Shown: in pieces, positions 9,201-18,016 of the stretch
Position numbering within the stretch: the first letter of the stretch is position 1
How the letters are laid out: each line of letters starts with the position of its first letter
Source: Pleionea sp. CnH1-48
GTDB lineage: Bacteria; Pseudomonadota; Gammaproteobacteria; Enterobacterales; Kangiellaceae
DNA: 64,000 nucleotides
Reading direction: 5' to 3'
NCBI RefSeq assembly: GCF_024124665.1
Contig: NZ_JAMXSB010000011.1
Location: 1 to 64,000, forward strand
Program-made: the position numbers and the translations under genes
Notes under the pieces: generated by a model
Told to the model about the DNA's origin: nothing
The model's input: only the letters and a program-made list of their open reading frames with translations
Database searches by the model: none

Positions 9201-9662
9201 CCCACCTTACACGACAGCCTGGCCACTCAGACACAAATCGACCTGGGCATCCCGGCTCTCATCCCAGAAGACTACATTCCAGACGTTCATACCCGTTTAA
9301 CCTTGTATAAAGAGATAGCGAATGCTAAAAAATCTCAAGCACTACGAGATATTCAGGTATCTATGATCGACCGTTTCGGTCTTTTGCCGGATCATGTGAA
9401 GCAGTTGGTTGCCATTACAGAACTAAAGCTTAAATTAACACCTCTGGGAATAACACGCCTGACCGCCACCGAAAAAGGGCTCACCTGCGAGTTTAACCCA
9501 GACACGGTGGTTGACCCGGCAAAGATCATTCATTTGATACAAAGTAACCCTGCACGCTATCGGTTAGAAAAAGGCACTGTATTAAAAGTGAACCGACCAC
9601 TGTCTGATGTTGTCGCAAAAGTAAATGAAGTCGAATCTTTGATTGAAACTCTAAGCCGCTAA
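6225..9662 (+). CDS. mfd: Transcription-repair coupling factor Mfd
   Basis: The 1145-aa protein is almost the length of E. coli Mfd (1148). In order: a UvrB-homologous module (about residues 1-340), the RNA-polymerase-interacting CarD-like domain starting at GDPVVHVEQGVGRYLG (about 480-545), the translocase domains with Walker A GDVGFGKTE (about 630), DEEH (about 729) and the helicase motifs TATPIPRTLNMS and QLRGRVGRS, and the TRCF C-terminal domain (about 995-1125). It removes RNA polymerase stalled at lesions and recruits UvrA. It heads the run mfd-csiV-SDH-EF-hand. No lesions are seen. Confidence 0.98.
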   Translation: MQLSLSLPDITLKAGFTNRWHHLQGSSTSLAIAQLAQQHSGPVVVLCSQSSQVQRFEREIAQFSSHTQQPVITFPDWEILPYDYFSAHESIVSERLECLHQLPSLKQGVVITSLSTTATRLSPRSFIAGNMLVLKPGDQMDLSAARSAFEASGYHCVNKVMEHGEFAVRGSLLDLYPMGADTPYRIDFFDDEIESIRLFDPESQLSTETINQIELLPAHEFPNTDEAIARFRQNFRGRFDVELKDCPIYQDVSNGLLPAGIEFYLPLFNDDTCSFFDYLPENTLLLTVGELQQTQQQFWQELTHRYEERRGDRTRPLLTPEEICLTPEQSNQHIKQFARVDLNGKDEKSSHALATSLLPDIAINHKLKDPLQDLRNYLQQQPKPVVICAESAGRREVILELCQRHQLTIKVHEHWADIETSQSLSLIVAPIDESFAAEHFVLIAESQLFGQHVLQRRRRKSNKTAYDPDAVIHSLAELKEGDPVVHVEQGVGRYLGLQCLTVADQPAEYLTLEYSGGDKLYVPVQSLHLIHRYSGTAEGGAPWHKLGSEQWEKARKKAAEKVRDVAAELLDLYAKRAARPGFQYKTQDDDYLKFADSFPFELTDDQDNSIQAIQKDMAASTPMDRLVCGDVGFGKTEVAIRAAFIAVQNGRQVAVLVPTTLLAQQHYETFKDRLAEWPFRIDVLSRFKTAKEQAATFDDAEAGKVDIIIGTHKLIQGNLKFKQLGLVIIDEEHRFGVRQKEQLKALRSEVDILTLTATPIPRTLNMSLSGMRDLSIIATPPARRLAIKTFVREYNMPLIREAIQRETMRGGQVYFLHNSVDTIEKRARELEELMPELNIGVAHGQMRERELEQIMQQFYHQRFHVLLCTTIIETGIDVPNANTIIMERADKLGLAQLHQLRGRVGRSHHQAYAYLLTPSIKTLTKDAKKRLDAISSLEDLGAGFSLATHDMEIRGCGEILGEDQSGQMEGIGFSLYMEMLENAVEAIKDGKEPTLHDSLATQTQIDLGIPALIPEDYIPDVHTRLTLYKEIANAKKSQALRDIQVSMIDRFGLLPDHVKQLVAITELKLKLTPLGITRLTATEKGLTCEFNPDTVVDPAKIIHLIQSNPARYRLEKGTVLKVNRPLSDVVAKVNEVESLIETLSR

Positions 9663-9700
9663 CGGTAGGCTAGCGCAGAGAAAAATCGGAAAGTTAATAT

Positions 9701-10870
9701 ATGATCAAGTACTTAGTAAACAAGCACTCATCCAAACTCTGGCTGGCTGCTTTACTTGGAGCCCTTAGCCAGACTGCTACGGCTCAAGAAGACGAGCTAC
9801 GCTGGTTCGAAGTAGAAGTTATTTTGTTCAAGCAGAAATACGCCAATATGAACGAAGAACTTTGGTCAAAAACGACCCCGCTCTCATTTCCAGAAGCTTT
9901 TAAGGATTTTGCGACGGCAGAGTTGTTTCCTGCACCAGAACACACAGCAGCACAAGCAGAGCAGGTAACCACACCTCCTGCAGAACTGGTAGACCCAGTG
10001 CCTGTTGCCGAAGAAGAAAAAACGCCGCTCCAATTATTGATCGAAGAACATGCCTTTCAATTGCTGTCAAAAGACGACAAGCAACTGAGCGCGATGTTCA
10101 GCGCCCTGCAAAAAAGCTCACGCTACGAGCCTTTAACGCACTTAATGTGGCGACAACCGATGGTGAGCGAAGGCAATGCGCCCTGGATACGACTGGTTGG
10201 TGGCAAAGATTTTTCAGAGAGCTTCTCGCCAGACGGACGCTCAACCACAGAGACTCAGCAATACCACAACCTGGGGCTGACCTCTGACAACTTAAATAAA
10301 TTAATTAACCGCGATAACACTACTGCCGTCGATAACACCAATAGCTTTGGTGTTGACCCAGGCTTCCAAGATCCTGCGAATGAGCAGCAAGAAGCCACTC
10401 TTCCTCCCCAATATGTAGCAGTTCCAGAGATAGACGGTTCTATTCAAGTTTACTTAAACCGTTATCTGCACATTAACACTCAACTGTTCTTGCGCATTCC
10501 AGGCAAAAAGAAAGTGGATGTTTCTAGCATCAATGCCAGTCTGTCTTCATCACTATTAGACATGACCCAGGATGGCATCATCGATAATGATCTGGAGTCC
10601 GGTTTTAACTGGAGTTTTGACCTAAGTGGCAATGAAGAACAGCAGCAAGAAGAACAACAAGCCATTGAGCTTGATCACCTGATTGACTATCCGATGCTGC
10701 AATCCAGACGTATACGCAGCAAAGAATATCATTATTTTGATCATCCTCTATTCGGAATGATTATCGAAGTCAGACCTTGGGAAATGGAACCTCCAGCGGA
10801 GGAGGCTCCAACCGAAACGTCTGACGATCCTTCAAATGCTCAGCTATCAAGTAATAATACGGGAGAATAA
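9701..10870 (+). CDS. csiV: CsiV family peptidoglycan-binding/envelope protein
   Basis: The 389-aa product has a signal peptide (about residues 1-28, cut near TATAQ-E) followed by the family hallmark WFEVEVILFK (about 34-43). A Pro/Glu-rich linker lies at 70-110. A long C-terminal domain includes HHLNRYLHI-like strands and ends in a glutamine-rich acidic loop (about 312-325) and an acidic tail. CsiV usually lies directly after mfd in gammaproteobacteria, as here (38-bp gap), and is reported to bind peptidoglycan in the periplasm. It is separated from the next gene by 3 bp, so co-transcription is very likely. Confidence 0.88.
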   Translation: MIKYLVNKHSSKLWLAALLGALSQTATAQEDELRWFEVEVILFKQKYANMNEELWSKTTPLSFPEAFKDFATAELFPAPEHTAAQAEQVTTPPAELVDPVPVAEEEKTPLQLLIEEHAFQLLSKDDKQLSAMFSALQKSSRYEPLTHLMWRQPMVSEGNAPWIRLVGGKDFSESFSPDGRSTTETQQYHNLGLTSDNLNKLINRDNTTAVDNTNSFGVDPGFQDPANEQQEATLPPQYVAVPEIDGSIQVYLNRYLHINTQLFLRIPGKKKVDVSSINASLSSSLLDMTQDGIIDNDLESGFNWSFDLSGNEEQQQEEQQAIELDHLIDYPMLQSRRIRSKEYHYFDHPLFGMIIEVRPWEMEPPAEEAPTETSDDPSNAQLSSNNTGE

Positions 10871-10873
10871 CTG

Positions 10874-12025
10874 ATGGCACACATTTGTGTATTAGGTTGC
10901 GGCATGGTGGGCAGTGCCATGGCGCGCGATATGGCTAAACAACATAAAGTATCGGCATTTGACCGCGACAAACATGCGCTAGCCAAATTAAAAGAATACG
11001 ACGGCAACATCCAAACACAAATTACGGATTTGTCAGATAACGATGCCATCGCTGATGCCATCGCCGACGCAGACATGGTGATCTGTGCGGTCCCTGGATT
11101 TATGGGTTTTGAAACCCTTAAGCAAATTCTTACTAACAAAAAACCAGTCGTTGATATTTCGTTCTTTCCAGAACGCGCAATGGACCTGGACTATCTGGCT
11201 CGTCAAAACGGCGTATTTGCACTGGTAGACTGTGGTGTTGCTCCGGGTATGGATAACATCATTCTGGGCCACCACAACGAGCAGATGACCATCAGTCGTT
11301 TTGAATGCCTGGTCGGTGGCTTACCCCGTGATCGCAAATGGCCTTTTGAATACAAAGCCCCCTTCTCTCCAATTGATGTTATCGAAGAATACACTCGCCC
11401 TGCGCGTTATGTGGAAGCAGGCCAAGAAGTTATTCGCCCTCCACTGACCGATTGCGAGCTGATTCATTTTGATGGTGTCGGTACGTTAGAATCCTTTAAC
11501 ACAGATGGACTACGCAGCCTCATCGAAACCATGTCACATATTCCTAACATGAAAGAGAAAACACTGCGTTATCCTAATCATGCGGAATACATCAAAGTGT
11601 TGGCCGAAACAGGTTTCTTTTCGACAGAGCCGCTGGAAGTAAAAGGTGTTTCAATCGCACCTATCGACTTCACGTCTGCCGTTCTGTTTGACAACTGGAA
11701 GCTGAAAAAGAACGACAGCGAATTCACTGTTATGCGTGTGACCATCGAAGGTGACGAAAACGGCAAACAAAAACGTTATGTTTACAATCTGTTTGATGAA
11801 ACCGACAAAGAAGCCGAAGTTTCATCCATGGCTCGCACGACCGGATACACAGCGACGGCATCGGTTGATTATCTGCTCAACAACGAAATGCCCGAAGCCG
11901 GTATTTGCGCACCAGAAAAATTTGGCGCCATTGAAGGTGTATACGATCACGTACTGAATTATCTAAAAGACCGTGGCGTTACCTATCGTAAAGAAGAACA
12001 ACGTCTTGATGCCAATAAAGGCTAA
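10874..12025 (+). CDS. Saccharopine dehydrogenase, glutamate-forming (SDH) type
   Basis: The 383-aa protein has an N-terminal Rossmann fold with G8-C-G10-M-V-G13 and the SDH-family segments VPGFMG, VVDISFF-E and DCGVAPGMDN. It matches the C-terminal SDH half of animal/plant aminoadipate-semialdehyde synthase and the fungal Lys9 class, which oxidise saccharopine to 2-aminoadipate-6-semialdehyde plus glutamate. The LKR-type partner is encoded about 7.4 kb away on the other strand. It starts 3 bp after csiV with a GGGAGAA site, and the EF-hand gene follows 22 bp on. Other bacterial members of this superfamily act on carboxynorspermidine, but the LKR and ALDH7 genes nearby favour saccharopine. 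Confidence 0.82.
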   Translation: MAHICVLGCGMVGSAMARDMAKQHKVSAFDRDKHALAKLKEYDGNIQTQITDLSDNDAIADAIADADMVICAVPGFMGFETLKQILTNKKPVVDISFFPERAMDLDYLARQNGVFALVDCGVAPGMDNIILGHHNEQMTISRFECLVGGLPRDRKWPFEYKAPFSPIDVIEEYTRPARYVEAGQEVIRPPLTDCELIHFDGVGTLESFNTDGLRSLIETMSHIPNMKEKTLRYPNHAEYIKVLAETGFFSTEPLEVKGVSIAPIDFTSAVLFDNWKLKKNDSEFTVMRVTIEGDENGKQKRYVYNLFDETDKEAEVSSMARTTGYTATASVDYLLNNEMPEAGICAPEKFGAIEGVYDHVLNYLKDRGVTYRKEEQRLDANKG

Positions 12026-12047
12026 TCGAATAGAAAAGAGAAATTCA

Positions 12048-12296
12048 ATGTCAGAATCCAAAATGTTAAACGAAGATAAACTCAAAGAAGTAAAAGATAA
12101 CTTTAACTTTTTTGATCGCGATGGCAACGGTGAAATTGATTTAAAAGAGTTCACAGAATTATTAAAAGTACTCTCACCTCAATCAAACGAAGAACAAGCC
12201 GAAAAAGGTTTTTCATTAATCGATAGTAATGGTGACGGCCATATCGATTTTGAAGAATTTATCGGTTGGTGGAACACCTGCTGGTGGGAATACTAA
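12048..12296 (+). CDS. Small two-EF-hand calcium-binding protein
   Basis: The product is 82 aa and almost wholly composed of two EF-hands. Canonical 12-residue loops are D23-E34 (DRDGNGEIDLKE) and D59-E70 (DSNGDGHIDFEE), each flanked by helices, and a Trp-rich tail follows. There is no signal peptide, so it should act in the cytosol as a Ca2+ buffer or calmodulin-like sensor. An ATG further upstream would overlap the SDH gene, so I prefer 12048, with an AAGAGA site upstream. It follows the SDH gene by 22 bp and ends the operon at a strong terminator. Confidence 0.9.
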   Translation: MSESKMLNEDKLKEVKDNFNFFDRDGNGEIDLKEFTELLKVLSPQSNEEQAEKGFSLIDSNGDGHIDFEEFIGWWNTCWWEY

Positions 12297-12320
12297 TTTA
12301 TCGCTGCTAGCAAACTCAAA

Positions 12321-12350
12321 AAGCCTGACTCTTCGTCGGGCTTTTTTTTT
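12321..12350 (+). terminator. Intrinsic terminator of the mfd operon
   Basis: An 8-bp stem (AGCCTGAC with GTCGGGCT, one G-T pair), loop TCTTC and a run of nine T on the plus strand. The rest of the gap to 12,591 is AT-rich with nothing else identified. Confidence 0.9.
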
Positions 12351-12591
12351 ACCTCAAAGTCCCTTCCCTTTACAGAATAAGATTCTCACTTAGAGATTAT
12401 CAATCATTGCCTTTTAGTGTTAATAATTGCCATAGTTTTATCTCTCCCTGCTTTTTATAATGTTGGCTACTGAGTTAAAGGAATAGTCGCGTATTTCAAA
12501 AACCAGTATCCAATAATCAATGGGATGCTATTGGATATAAAGTTCGAATAAGAATATCCCTGTTGTATATTTTATTTTTTGGGAACATATT

Positions 12592-15249
12592 GTGAGAAAA
12601 ATATTGAACTACTTTGCAACCAGCTTAATGCTGGTTCTTTGCATGCCTGCGCTTCACGCATTTAAGGTTAACACCCATGTGTGGATCGCGGACGAGATTA
12701 TTAAAGACTTAGAAGATGGTAAACTCACCATCTATGTTAATGGTACAGCGAGACATATTCCTGTCTCCCACGCGACCAGAAGTTATATTCTTAACCATCA
12801 AGATGAATTTCGTGCAGGCTCATTAGGCCCTGACGCTTTTCCTGATCCGATTGTAGGCCAGCTGCTTATTCATCCTGGCCCTAAAAACCCCCCCACTCAT
12901 TACAAAACCTGGGGAACCGACGAGTGGTTAAAGCATATTCTAAATAATGCTTCGGTACCGCCAGAAAAATCGTTTGCTTATGGGAACCTGGTTCATGCTG
13001 CATCCGATGCTTTTGCTCATACCTATGTCAACCTTTATACCGGTGACATATTCGACGTAGGCGCTCATCTAGGTGTCGATACCGAAGCAGACCGCCGTCA
13101 CTTCTTGCTCGAGTCTTTCATTGGCAATTACACGCCTAATCTGCCATCGGGCAAAGCTTATCAAAATGCCGTTAATTTTCCGGATACTAAAAAGTACATT
13201 CGCGAGCAACGCGACCGCGAGTACCAGCAATGTATTCTAGAAAGTCGTCGAGAAAACTTAAACCTTGACTGCAATCGTTTTGTAGAGCGTTTTGACCTCT
13301 CTAAACCAGACTACTTAATGCGCACCTTTTTTTATGATCCTAATAAGATAAAAGAGCTGGTAGCTGCTAATGGCTCATCTTCAGGTATTATTCGTCCCGC
13401 GCACATTCAGCAATATGGTGACGCAGCCACAGAAGCTTCTTTAGGTGGACTTCATATTCGTTCAATCTATGATCTTCGCTACCGTATTGAACAAATGATT
13501 CAATCTCAAGCATTGCAAGAGATGGATATTCTTATCACTCAAGCCGTTGTTTATTATTGGACGGATATTGAGCTTTCTGACAGTGAAGCCGCCGTTCTTG
13601 ATGATCTGCATAAGCGCATTAAAAACTTAGAGTATGACTCGGTTGAAGAACTACAACGCATTAAAAATCAGATAGAAGATATCGTTCAAAACTCAACGCT
13701 TAAGATTCACAAGCATACAGAGAATGTCACTCGCAAGATTGATCAATTAAACCGTTCGGTATTTTCTCTACATAGCCAAGTATTAGATCTAGAACGTAAA
13801 ATCCATGATCTTGAAGACAAAATTGACCGCATTAGCTGCCCCAAATGGGATCCAATCTGTAATGCTCTCAATCGCTTAAAAAGAAAGCTTCGCGATGCTA
13901 AGTCTAAACATGACCGTGCAATAACCGACTTCTTTAGAAATCGAAACTTATTAACTGAAGCGGTTAAGCAATTGCATGAAACCGTACGGTCGGTTGAATT
14001 AGTTCGTCGTAACTTAGATGACGCCGTTGTCGACTTTGCTCAAATACTGATGAAAGACGTTAACCCTATTCGTGCTATGTTGATTAACTGGGCAGAAGGT
14101 ATTGATGCCGCCATGTTAAGCTACCGCACGGTAGGAATGAACATGATGCAAGAAGCTATGAAGACCAATGGCAATACTCTTCAGCCTCTTCAACAATGGG
14201 CTTTTGGTGACTGTAATATCGCCAAACTAATTGGTATTGGAAACGAGTTCAGCAACTCAATATGTAAACTCAATCGCAGCCTGGAAGGTGCGTTTAGAGA
14301 AATTCAAGAGTTAATGCCTTATATAAACAATGGAGTTTTGCTAGGTAATGTACAGTCTCGTTTAAACGAAATTAAAGATGCCGAAGTTCGACGCTTAAAA
14401 GAGAAACTGATTGAGCAACTGGTCGACTACTCTTTGAAAAAAATCAACCCCGAACTTAAAGAGTTTTTGGAGATCATTCGTCAAGGTGTGAATGACACAA
14501 CCATTAATACCGAGTTTGGAAAAAGCGGTAACAATCCTGGCTACCTGGTTATCTCCGATATGTCTCAGCGTGTTAAAAAAGAAATGCGCATGACTTCGAG
14601 CTACGCCAACTGCCGAGGAAAAAGCAGCTGCTTTAACAAAAACACCTACCCTGTCATTCATAATGCATTGCAATTATCAAAACTCGCATTACTTGATAAC
14701 AACGGTCTTAACACAGTCTCTGGCTATGTTGGTCGCAATATCATGGGAGAGAACCTAAACACTTTTGACAAAAGCTTACTTATCGGTGCGATCAATAGCA
14801 TTGATGGAAATCATCACTGGTACGGTAAGGCAACACCACCACTGCCAAGAAAACCCTCTGTTGATGGCCAATCAAGCTTCCGCTATGAGTGGAAAAACAA
14901 ATACTACGGAGAAGGCAGCGGAAAATTATTTGGTGCATCTTCAAGTGCTCGCCAAACGATTATGTATGCTTTATTTAAAGGCCCATTAAACGAAGGATTA
15001 TTTGTGCCTAAAGCACTCAATAACTTTAACAACTTGTTATCAACAAAATACAAGTTACAGTTTAATGCGTGTAAAGGCCATCCATTCCAATTGTCTCCAA
15101 GTGACAGCTACTGTGACAATGTCCAGGATATTTATGAAGGTGGCAACGGCGGCGGTGATGATGGCGGTTCCGGCGGCGGAAGTGGTGGCGGCCCCATTCT
15201 TCCACCATGGGATGACTGCGGCGGTAACACAGGTCGAATCTGTCGATAA
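12592..15249 (+). CDS. Secreted zinc-dependent phospholipase C-like protein with coiled-coil
   Basis: The 885-aa product starts at GTG with a GGGAA site 6 bases upstream. A signal peptide covers residues 1-23 (ends ALHA), so F24 and then H29 (NTHVW) become N-terminal, as in zinc-dependent PLC/S1-P1 nuclease-like domains. Candidate metal ligands are H29, D in GPDAFPD (about 84), H in THYKTW (about 103), and H/D/H in VHAASDAFAH (about 135-143). A long heptad-rich region (about 335-490) predicts an extended coiled-coil. A Cys-containing domain and a Gly-rich tail (about 846-868) end it. A PLC-like domain on a long coiled-coil is unusual; substrate unknown. An adhesin or toxin role is possible. 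Confidence 0.7.
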   Translation: MRKILNYFATSLMLVLCMPALHAFKVNTHVWIADEIIKDLEDGKLTIYVNGTARHIPVSHATRSYILNHQDEFRAGSLGPDAFPDPIVGQLLIHPGPKNPPTHYKTWGTDEWLKHILNNASVPPEKSFAYGNLVHAASDAFAHTYVNLYTGDIFDVGAHLGVDTEADRRHFLLESFIGNYTPNLPSGKAYQNAVNFPDTKKYIREQRDREYQQCILESRRENLNLDCNRFVERFDLSKPDYLMRTFFYDPNKIKELVAANGSSSGIIRPAHIQQYGDAATEASLGGLHIRSIYDLRYRIEQMIQSQALQEMDILITQAVVYYWTDIELSDSEAAVLDDLHKRIKNLEYDSVEELQRIKNQIEDIVQNSTLKIHKHTENVTRKIDQLNRSVFSLHSQVLDLERKIHDLEDKIDRISCPKWDPICNALNRLKRKLRDAKSKHDRAITDFFRNRNLLTEAVKQLHETVRSVELVRRNLDDAVVDFAQILMKDVNPIRAMLINWAEGIDAAMLSYRTVGMNMMQEAMKTNGNTLQPLQQWAFGDCNIAKLIGIGNEFSNSICKLNRSLEGAFREIQELMPYINNGVLLGNVQSRLNEIKDAEVRRLKEKLIEQLVDYSLKKINPELKEFLEIIRQGVNDTTINTEFGKSGNNPGYLVISDMSQRVKKEMRMTSSYANCRGKSSCFNKNTYPVIHNALQLSKLALLDNNGLNTVSGYVGRNIMGENLNTFDKSLLIGAINSIDGNHHWYGKATPPLPRKPSVDGQSSFRYEWKNKYYGEGSGKLFGASSSARQTIMYALFKGPLNEGLFVPKALNNFNNLLSTKYKLQFNACKGHPFQLSPSDSYCDNVQDIYEGGNGGGDDGGSGGGSGGGPILPPWDDCGGNTGRICR

Positions 15250-15256
15250 CCATCTA

Positions 15257-15287
15257 TAAAAAAAGCGGCTCTTGCCGCTTTTTTTAT
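15257..15287. terminator. Bidirectional intrinsic terminator
   Basis: A-tract, AAGCGGC-TCTT-GCCGCTT stem-loop, T-tract. It serves both the convergent PLC-like gene (+) and the metalloprotease gene (-). Confidence 0.92.
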
Positions 15288-15292
15288 TATTT

Positions 15293-17269
15293 CTATTTTA
15301 AACGACGCTGCCTTAGTCGTCTCATTCCCAGCAACGCTAACAAAAAGATACCCATCGAGCCGCTACTATCTTCCTGCTTCTCAGCTTTCACTTCGATAGA
15401 TTCGCTTTTTGCCGATTCATTGTTAGAAGCATCCTTCGCAGCAATAGCATAAGTGTAAGTTTCACCATTGCTAACCGCTGAGTCTTTGTAGGTTAAATCA
15501 GTCACTGTCTTTAATACCTGATCATTACGATAGATCACATAACTCAAAGTATCATCATCGGTTACTGCTTCCCAGGTTACTTCGATATCCGTTTCGGTCG
15601 CTTTTGCCGTTGGCTTAGCAGGTACCGTAGGCGCTGTTGTATCGGCAACAATTTTGTATTGCCCTGTCGTACGAATCACTTTACCGACAATGGAAGTTTC
15701 ATCAGTTAACTCAATATTAAATGCATAGTCACCAATCGTTAAGGTATCAGCAGAACGAATTTCTAAAGACTCCGTTACCGAACCGTCAGCAGCAACAAAT
15801 ACATCATTTGCTAGACCTTCATGACTCAAACCATCAGCAAGAGTAACCGCAGCTTTAAAACGACGTTCAGCACAACCACTGGTGTCGTTATTGGTCACTT
15901 TTACCTGAGTCACTAAAATACGCCCAGAGTGATCGGTTTGTAACGTACCTTCAGTCAACTCAACGGTTGGCTCTCGTGCGATACAATCTTCTTTATCTTT
16001 ATGAATGATTCGGATCTGAGCAGAGTCACCGCCAGTTTGTAATGCTTCAAACGTTACGCCACGGTCAGCATCATTAAAACTTTCACCTTGCCCCAAGTCT
16101 TTAACAAAAACAGACTTACGCCCTTCTAGTCGGTGCAGTGTAAAACGATTATCAAAGCGATCGTCCATACCAAAAGCGCCAACGTCTTTGCGGTAAGAAA
16201 CATAGTAATCGTCATTTTGCAGTGTTGGTACTTTAATAACCTGATAGCCTTGAACAGATTCTTCTCGCAGATCCGTTTCTGTCGACATAACAAATAACTC
16301 AGCACTTTGATTCAGTGTTAACATGTGATCCGAGTGATCATCATACCAACCTAATAAATCTCTGTGAGCGGCATTCATCGGACGATAACCAGACCCCATG
16401 TAATCGGTTTTATCACCGTACTCATTGAGAGAACCATCATCTTTCAATGTACTTGCATGACTTGATCCAAGGTTATGGCCTAATTCATGAGCTAGTACAT
16501 ACGCCATAGAACTAATGCGCGTTTCAATCCAGGCGCGACAAGTGTTGCCACATCCAACATGTGCCAACCCAGCCCAACTACAACCCACATTGGGTGGAAA
16601 AATATATACTCGGTGACGGTATTGAGAAAGATTAGTGCCACTTTCAGACAGTTTATTGTCGGCTGCATTCGCCCAGTCGCTGTATTTACATTCTTTGTTG
16701 GCAGCAATACCTAGCTGTATTGGACCAAAGACATCGGGATTGTTATCCCCATCGACGTCAGTATTAAAACGCGCTTGAAAAAATGAGCTGTGTTCGGTAG
16801 CAAGGTTTGCAGACTTATCACTATCCACATTCGAGTACATGGCTTTGATGATTTGATCACGATTAAAGTAAGAGCCCGTTTGTTCATCGGTAAAATCAAC
16901 CAAAACCACCAAAGCATTGCGCTCATCTAACGCTTTGGCATTGGCTTCCTTTTTGGGTTTAGCCACAGATACTTTTTCAATATCATTTACCTGCAAACGA
17001 ATAACCGCTGCCTTTTTGGCTACGTCTGATGCATTCCAGTCGCCTTTAATTAGGACTGAATCGCCATTTAAAAACTGGCTGGCCGTTTTTTCGGAAATAA
17101 TAAGAGGAATCGTTTTTTGCGTGCCACTTTCAATTAGATTCACTTTCAACTGGCTTTTGCCTGCCTCAAAGTGATCTTCGATAAGCACTTCTAACGTACC
17201 TTCAAGGGTACTTTCTGCTTTAATAGAAAAAGGAGCAAATAATAAAATAATCAGAAAAACTCGATACAT
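15293..17269 (-). CDS. Secreted M11 (gametolysin)-type zinc metalloprotease with FN3 and C-terminal sorting tail
   Basis: The product is 658 aa. A signal peptide (1-18) precedes a propeptide-like region (to about 115). The catalytic domain carries the zinc motif H-E-L-G-H-N-L-G-S-S-H (about 261-271) and a downstream M-G-S-G methionine-turn-like site (about 296). A fibronectin type III domain lies at about 545-632. The end is a Ser/Gly patch, a hydrophobic stretch and Arg-rich tail (S-G-S-M-G-I-F-L-L-A-L-L-G-M-R-R), resembling GlyGly-CTERM signals cleaved by rhombosortase before release through type II secretion. A role as a secreted protease feeding amino acids to the lysine and leucine pathways nearby is inference. 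Confidence 0.85.
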   Translation of the reverse strand: MYRVFLIILLFAPFSIKAESTLEGTLEVLIEDHFEAGKSQLKVNLIESGTQKTIPLIISEKTASQFLNGDSVLIKGDWNASDVAKKAAVIRLQVNDIEKVSVAKPKKEANAKALDERNALVVLVDFTDEQTGSYFNRDQIIKAMYSNVDSDKSANLATEHSSFFQARFNTDVDGDNNPDVFGPIQLGIAANKECKYSDWANAADNKLSESGTNLSQYRHRVYIFPPNVGCSWAGLAHVGCGNTCRAWIETRISSMAYVLAHELGHNLGSSHASTLKDDGSLNEYGDKTDYMGSGYRPMNAAHRDLLGWYDDHSDHMLTLNQSAELFVMSTETDLREESVQGYQVIKVPTLQNDDYYVSYRKDVGAFGMDDRFDNRFTLHRLEGRKSVFVKDLGQGESFNDADRGVTFEALQTGGDSAQIRIIHKDKEDCIAREPTVELTEGTLQTDHSGRILVTQVKVTNNDTSGCAERRFKAAVTLADGLSHEGLANDVFVAADGSVTESLEIRSADTLTIGDYAFNIELTDETSIVGKVIRTTGQYKIVADTTAPTVPAKPTAKATETDIEVTWEAVTDDDTLSYVIYRNDQVLKTVTDLTYKDSAVSNGETYTYAIAAKDASNNESAKSESIEVKAEKQEDSSGSMGIFLLALLGMRRLRQRRLK

Positions 17270-17481
17270 AAGGTATCACCGCAATTAACACTTGATGAAG
17301 GTTTATTTAAACAGAATTTATTCAATCGCCCTATTAACGACATCACAAAACGCAGGGTTAATAGTTACATCTATTACTGATGAGGTAGTTCAAGTCAAAG
17401 CGAATAAGGGATTAAAAACGCGAGAAGTCTCATAATCAATGCTAAAATAGCGATCTATATATAAGAACTGACTGAACAACT

Positions 17482-17952
17482 ATGTCTCCTGATGAAATCC
17501 AGCAAGCGCAAACCTTAATGAGCAATGGTGAGCTTCAAGCGCTGTATGATCTATTGCGTCCTTTTATAGAACAAAACGAACCTAATGCCTTATTGTTTTA
17601 TTCCAGTTTTACGTTAGATGACTGGAACGAAAGCGATGAAGTTTTTATGCAGCGCAGTTTTAGTAATTTGCAACAGGCGTCCAAGGCAGGATTGGCAGAA
17701 GCTTCTTATCAACTTGCTGCCCATTATCTGTATGGTGAAGACACTTTCGATTTACAGCAAGCAACACACTATTTTGAAAACGCCATAGAACAGCATCATC
17801 CATTAGCAGAATTTACTTATGGTTATAGTCTTTACTACGGTTTAAATGGATTAACAGCGGATCAAGAAAGAGGATTACGCCTGTTAAAAAGCGCTTCTTC
17901 GCAAGGCGTCGAAGGCGCTGATGATGTACTTGCAGATATTAAAGCCAGTTAA
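17482..17952 (+). CDS. Sel1-like repeat protein
   Basis: The product is 156 aa, without signal peptide. Two or three Sel1-type helical repeats are visible: A-x-A-S-Y-Q-L-A-x-x-Y-L-Y-G (about 73-86), then A-x-F-x-Y-G-x-S-L-Y-Y-G (about 112-123) and a degenerate third around 131-150. Such solenoids scaffold protein-protein contacts; no partner is evident. It is a single gene, separated from its neighbours by AT-rich gaps (17,270-17,481 holds nothing recognisable). Confidence 0.75.
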   Translation: MSPDEIQQAQTLMSNGELQALYDLLRPFIEQNEPNALLFYSSFTLDDWNESDEVFMQRSFSNLQQASKAGLAEASYQLAAHYLYGEDTFDLQQATHYFENAIEQHHPLAEFTYGYSLYYGLNGLTADQERGLRLLKSASSQGVEGADDVLADIKAS

Positions 17953-18016
17953 TTTTTCTTGAGAGCTTCAGTGCAGAGAAAGCAGCTTTTATCGCGGCGC
18001 AAAGAGTAGTGCCGCT

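Noticed and set aside
10840-11275. Minus-strand ORFs antisense to the SDH-type gene
   Set aside because: They are opposite a well-supported coding frame, with no start signal or family match.
15002-15259. Overlapping ORF in the end of the PLC-like gene
   Set aside because: It is a frame shadow of the Gly/Asp-rich tail with no signals of its own.
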